In this document: piece by piece, positions 39,212 to 41,647 of the stretch
Position numbering within the stretch: the first letter of the stretch is position 1
Layout: each line of letters opens with the position of its first letter
Virus record (IMG/VR): IMGVR_UViG_3300020476_000006
Location: 1 to 41,647 of that record
Source of the DNA: a virus
Length of the DNA: 41,647 nucleotides
Direction: 5' to 3' (one strand)
Made by a program: the position numbers and the translations under genes
Notes under the pieces: generated by a model
Told to the model about the DNA's origin: nothing
Database searches by the model: none
What the model saw: only the letters and a program-made list of their open reading frames with translations

Positions 39212-39693
39212 AAAAATATAAAGATAAGTTAGAAGACTTTTTTAAATGGGTCAAAGGTACAGATTTAGTTGAACTAGATGACATTGATGTATCAGAGGAT
39301 CCTGTAAGACCTGAATTAACTTTAGGTTTTAGAATAATGCATGGTAGAAAAATATTTGGTCTAAAATACAATGATGAAATAGAGGCCATTGTTTGTATTG
39401 CATTGTGTCCTGAAGTACCATATACTGTAAGAGAAATGGATTACATGTCACAGGCGGCTAATCAAGATGGTCAACGTGGCGAGGTTGTGGTTGCATATAC
39501 TGTATGGTCTCGTAAGAGAGGTGCAGGTAGAGAGATTATTTTAAAATTAAAAGAATGGGCTATACAAAATAAGTTTAAAAGATTGGTAACATTATCACCA
39601 CTTACACCTATGGCCACGCACTTTCACATTAAAAACGGTGCAAAACAAGTACATATAAACGATGAGACTCAAAATTTTGAATACAAACTATGA
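39208..39693 (+). CDS. GNAT-family acetyltransferase
   Basis: 161 residues from the ATG that overlaps the gene 43 stop (ATGA), with GGAGG ten bases upstream; a longer start would lie in the polymerase gene. The acetyl-CoA loop is in VWSRKRGAGREIILKLKEWA (R-x-x-G-x-G-like), followed by the strand RLVTLSPLT and FHIKNGAKQV, typical of GNAT motif B. EAIVCIALCPEVPYTVREMD is the substrate side. Substrate unknown; the position between polymerase, Mom-like and methyltransferase genes suggests a DNA or nucleotide target (inference). Confidence 0.75.
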   Translation: MKKYKDKLEDFFKWVKGTDLVELDDIDVSEDPVRPELTLGFRIMHGRKIFGLKYNDEIEAIVCIALCPEVPYTVREMDYMSQAANQDGQRGEVVVAYTVWSRKRGAGREIILKLKEWAIQNKFKRLVTLSPLTPMATHFHIKNGAKQVHINDETQNFEYKL

Positions 39694-39845
39694 AACCATT
39701 AGACATATCATTTATTTTTTTAATAACTTTACATTGGGCATTTTCTATGGGAATGTTGTTCGCTGTAAAAACTTCTTGGTCTATACCAAGATTTATATTG
39801 ATATGTTTGCTTAGTAGGTATTTAATTATGAGTTATGGATATTAA
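39690..39845 (+). CDS. 51-residue membrane protein
   Basis: The ATG overlaps the GNAT stop (ATGA) and the 3' end overlaps the methyltransferase gene by 11 bases, so it is a coupled gene. Two hydrophobic segments (around residues 6-27, ISFIFLITLHWAFSMGMLFA, and 35-45, FILICLLSRY) separated by a short basic turn suggest two membrane passes. I know no homolog. It could be a small membrane-active or superinfection protein, but nothing proves it. Confidence 0.6.
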   Translation: MKPLDISFIFLITLHWAFSMGMLFAVKTSWSIPRFILICLLSRYLIMSYGY

Positions 39846-40386
39846 AAAGAAATACAATATAATATACGCCGATCCTCCTTGGCATTTTCAGAATTGGAAT
39901 AATGAGAATGCACAAACAAATCCTGATAAACATTATCCTACTATGACTATGAAAGACATAGAGAATTTACCAGTTGGAGATATTGCAGATGAGAATTGTG
40001 TATTGTTTATGTGGTGTACCGACCCTTTACTACACAAACAAATACCTATAGTTGAGAAATGGGGATTTGAATACAAGACGGTAGGCTTCACGTGGGTGAA
40101 GACAAATAAAAACAGAATTAAAAACTATTACTTTAAAGGTCCAGGTTATTGGACAAGAGCCAATACAGAGACTTGTATACTTGCAACGAAAGGTAAACCA
40201 AAAAGAGTTGGTGCCAATGTAGATAGATTAGTTGTAGAGGAACGTAGAGAACATAGTAGAAAACCGGATAGAATAAGAAATGATATAGTAACCTTATGTG
40301 GCGATTTACCACGTATAGAATTATTTGCTAGAACTTCTATGCCTGGTTGGGACGTATGGGGAAACCAGGTTGACAAATTTAATTAA
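39835..40386 (+). CDS. MT-A70 family N6-adenine methyltransferase
   Basis: 183 residues. The catalytic DPPW (13-16) is in NIIYADPPWHFQNWN, and the C-terminal IELFARTSMPGWDVWGNQVD is the AdoMet-binding end of the family. KTVGFTWVKTNKN and ANTETCILATKGKP are also typical. Members methylate adenine in DNA or RNA. The protein is a single domain with no recognition domain, so the target may be non-specific. It is next to a GNAT gene and close to a Mom-like gene. The promoter of the next gene lies in its last codons. Confidence 0.9.
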   Translation: MDIKKKYNIIYADPPWHFQNWNNENAQTNPDKHYPTMTMKDIENLPVGDIADENCVLFMWCTDPLLHKQIPIVEKWGFEYKTVGFTWVKTNKNRIKNYYFKGPGYWTRANTETCILATKGKPKRVGANVDRLVVEERREHSRKPDRIRNDIVTLCGDLPRIELFARTSMPGWDVWGNQVDKFN

Positions 40387-40398
40387 TTGTGGTATAGT
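40370..40398 (+). promoter_or_regulatory. Sigma70-type promoter with +1 at an ATG (paralog B)
   Basis: Consensus TTGACA (40370-40375), a 17-base spacer ending TGG (extended -10), and TATAGT (40393-40398). The predicted +1 at 40405 is the A of the second of two in-frame ATGs. No Shine-Dalgarno precedes it. Confidence 0.75.
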
Positions 40399-40404
40399 AT
40401 GAAA

Positions 40405-41502
40405 ATGAAAACTTTAGATCAGGAACAAGCATTATATTGTGCTGGTATATTCAACGATTATTTTGAAAAGTTTGGTCGTATAGATGAATATATGAGAGAT
40501 CAAAAGATGTCACAAATACAACATGTACCTACTGCTTTGCCTGGCATGGGTTTAGAAAGTACCATATATTCCAATTTTGATATGTCACCTAAAGACATGG
40601 ACTTTGAGATATTAGAACCAGATAATGAAACATATGATACGTTATTAAATATGACATCTTCACACACTAATATGTCAAGTGTACCTGGTAAGAATTTAAA
40701 AATCGCAGTGAAAGAAAAGAATAGTGGCCAATGGGTAGGTTTTATAAGATGTGGATCTCCTGTTATTAATATGAAACCAAGAAATGAATTGTTAACTCAC
40801 GTACCAGAATTAACAAGTTTCAATAAAACTTCCATCATGGGCTTTGTCATAGTACCAACACAACCTTTCGGTTATAATTACCTTGGTGGTAAACTGTTGG
40901 CCGCTATATGTTGTTCTCATACAGTTAGAGAAAAGTTAAATGCAAAATATGGTATGAACTTGGCATTATTTGAAACAACAAGTTTATATGGTAATAGTAA
41001 ATCATCTAGTCAATATGATGGTATGAAACCATATTTAAGATATAAAGGTTTAACTGATAGTGATTTTATACCTTTGATACATGGTAAACCTTTCCATGAT
41101 CTTGCAACGTTTGTTGAAAACAATGTAGGCAAACTTGTTAAAGATGACGCCTCTAGTAGAAAGTTAAAACTAACTACAGCAATAATTGGTTTAGTAAAAA
41201 GAAGTTTAAACAAAAGTGATTTAGAAAGATTTAATACAACCATTAGTAATGCTAAAAAATTAACAGAGAGAAAAAGATATTATGTTAGTGATTATGGTAT
41301 CAAGAACTATCTAGATATAGTAAAGGGTAACACTAGCGACATAATTAAAGGCGATAATTGGGACAAATTTCACCTAAATAATATTATAGATTGGTGGAAA
41401 AAGAAAGCTGAGAATCGTTATAATAAACTGAAACAAGAAAATAGATTAAGAACTGAATTAGAAGTATGGACACCAGACGCAAAAATAGACATAATACGAT
41501 AA
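40405..41502 (+). CDS. Protein of unknown function, paralog B
   Basis: 365 residues from the ATG that coincides with the predicted transcript start (the ATG at 40399 is an alternative). Residues ~149-215 (IVPTQPFGYNYLGGKLLAAI, then YGMNLALFETTSLYGNSK and SQYDGMKPYLR) match paralog A at 23.7 kb. The N-terminus differs and is shorter; the C-terminus is basic. As in A, the promoter suggests a leaderless mRNA. A possible remote link to DUF4338 or GNAT-like folds cannot be settled here. Codon use is like its neighbours. Confidence 0.75.
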   Translation: MKTLDQEQALYCAGIFNDYFEKFGRIDEYMRDQKMSQIQHVPTALPGMGLESTIYSNFDMSPKDMDFEILEPDNETYDTLLNMTSSHTNMSSVPGKNLKIAVKEKNSGQWVGFIRCGSPVINMKPRNELLTHVPELTSFNKTSIMGFVIVPTQPFGYNYLGGKLLAAICCSHTVREKLNAKYGMNLALFETTSLYGNSKSSSQYDGMKPYLRYKGLTDSDFIPLIHGKPFHDLATFVENNVGKLVKDDASSRKLKLTTAIIGLVKRSLNKSDLERFNTTISNAKKLTERKRYYVSDYGIKNYLDIVKGNTSDIIKGDNWDKFHLNNIIDWWKKKAENRYNKLKQENRLRTELEVWTPDAKIDIIR

Positions 41503-41647
41503 TGCCGATTTCAGAAAAAGATTACTACGATTTAAAGGAGTATTGGGATTTCCAAAGAATCCGTGAATATAACTATGAAAAACTATGTGAAGTATGTAAT
41601 AATATTTCCAATAACTTCGTATTCAGTAATGGTAAACATGGTGATGA
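41502..41647 (+). CDS. Unknown protein, 5' part
   Basis: An open frame from an ATG overlapping the previous stop (TAATG) to the window edge, 48 residues visible. It begins MPISEKDYYDLKEYWDFQRI and continues with two cysteines spaced CEVC. No family recognised; the coupled start and codon use favour a real gene. Confidence 0.5.
   Translation, partial: MPISEKDYYDLKEYWDFQRIREYNYEKLCEVCNNISNNFVFSNGKHGD

Noticed and set aside
1-41647. CRISPR arrays, insertion sequences, integrase or attachment sites
   Set aside because: No regularly spaced repeats, terminal inverted repeats with a transposase, or recombinase motifs were seen.

Overview
The window is a densely packed, AT-rich stretch of a T4-like (Tevenvirinae-related, 'exo-T4' marine type) contractile-tailed phage genome. 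Every convincing gene lies on the + strand, genes abut or overlap by a few bases, and there is no transposon, CRISPR array or integrase. The structural order 13-14-15-16-17-18-19-20-(67)-21-22-23 is followed by the replication, recombination and late-transcription genes uvsY, uvsW, 55, 47, 46, 45, 44, 62, regA and 43. This matches marine T4-like phages. The low GC content, the bS21, CobS-like, Hsp20 and peptide deformylase genes, and the lack of any photosynthesis gene here suggest a phage of a heterotrophic, AT-rich marine bacterium such as SAR11. The host is an inference.

Region 1 (1-13.9 kb) is the late virion module: the end of a fibre-like protein, neck (gp13, gp14), tail terminator (gp15), terminase (gp16, gp17), sheath and tube (gp18, gp19), portal (gp20), prohead core, protease, scaffold (gp67-like, gp21, gp22) and major capsid (gp23). 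It carries T4-type late promoter boxes (TATAAATA) before 18, 21 and 22, and a strong UUCG-loop terminator after 23. Region 2 (13.9-19.3 kb) has a radical SAM core protein plus a separate SPASM-type cysteine protein, a small membrane protein, a tail-tube-fold protein, UvsY, a 2OG-Fe(II) oxygenase, UvsW and an Sm-like protein. Region 3 (19.2-25 kb) has tRNA-Gly(GCC), sigma factor gp55, the gp47/gp46 nuclease, a peptide deformylase and a large protein of unknown function.

Region 4 (25-30.4 kb) holds a zincin+VWA protein, a 22-residue peptide, a CobS/MoxR-like AAA+ ATPase, ribosomal protein bS21, a 300-base structured non-coding stretch, Hsp20 and a peroxiredoxin. Region 5 (30.4-41.6 kb) holds a divergent tRNA-Gly(TCC), sliding clamp and loader (gp45, gp44, gp62), tRNA-Thr, RegA, a RimK-RimB-like fusion, a second Sm-like protein, a 2Fe-2S ferredoxin, a Mom-like acyltransferase, DNA polymerase gp43, a GNAT protein, a tiny membrane protein, an MT-A70 adenine methyltransferase and a paralog of the unknown protein at 23.7 kb.

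The main candidates for new biology are these. (1) A family of sigma70-type promoters is placed so that the predicted +1 falls on the ATG of three genes lacking a Shine-Dalgarno: gp55 and the two paralogs of unknown function. (2) Both glycine tRNAs replace the universal G18/T55 elbow pair by A18/G55. (3) A radical SAM/SPASM enzyme is split into two genes. (4) Possible DNA-adenine hypermodification genes flank the polymerase. (5) Genes that could remodel the ribosome (bS21, RimK-RimB fusion) sit in the same genome.
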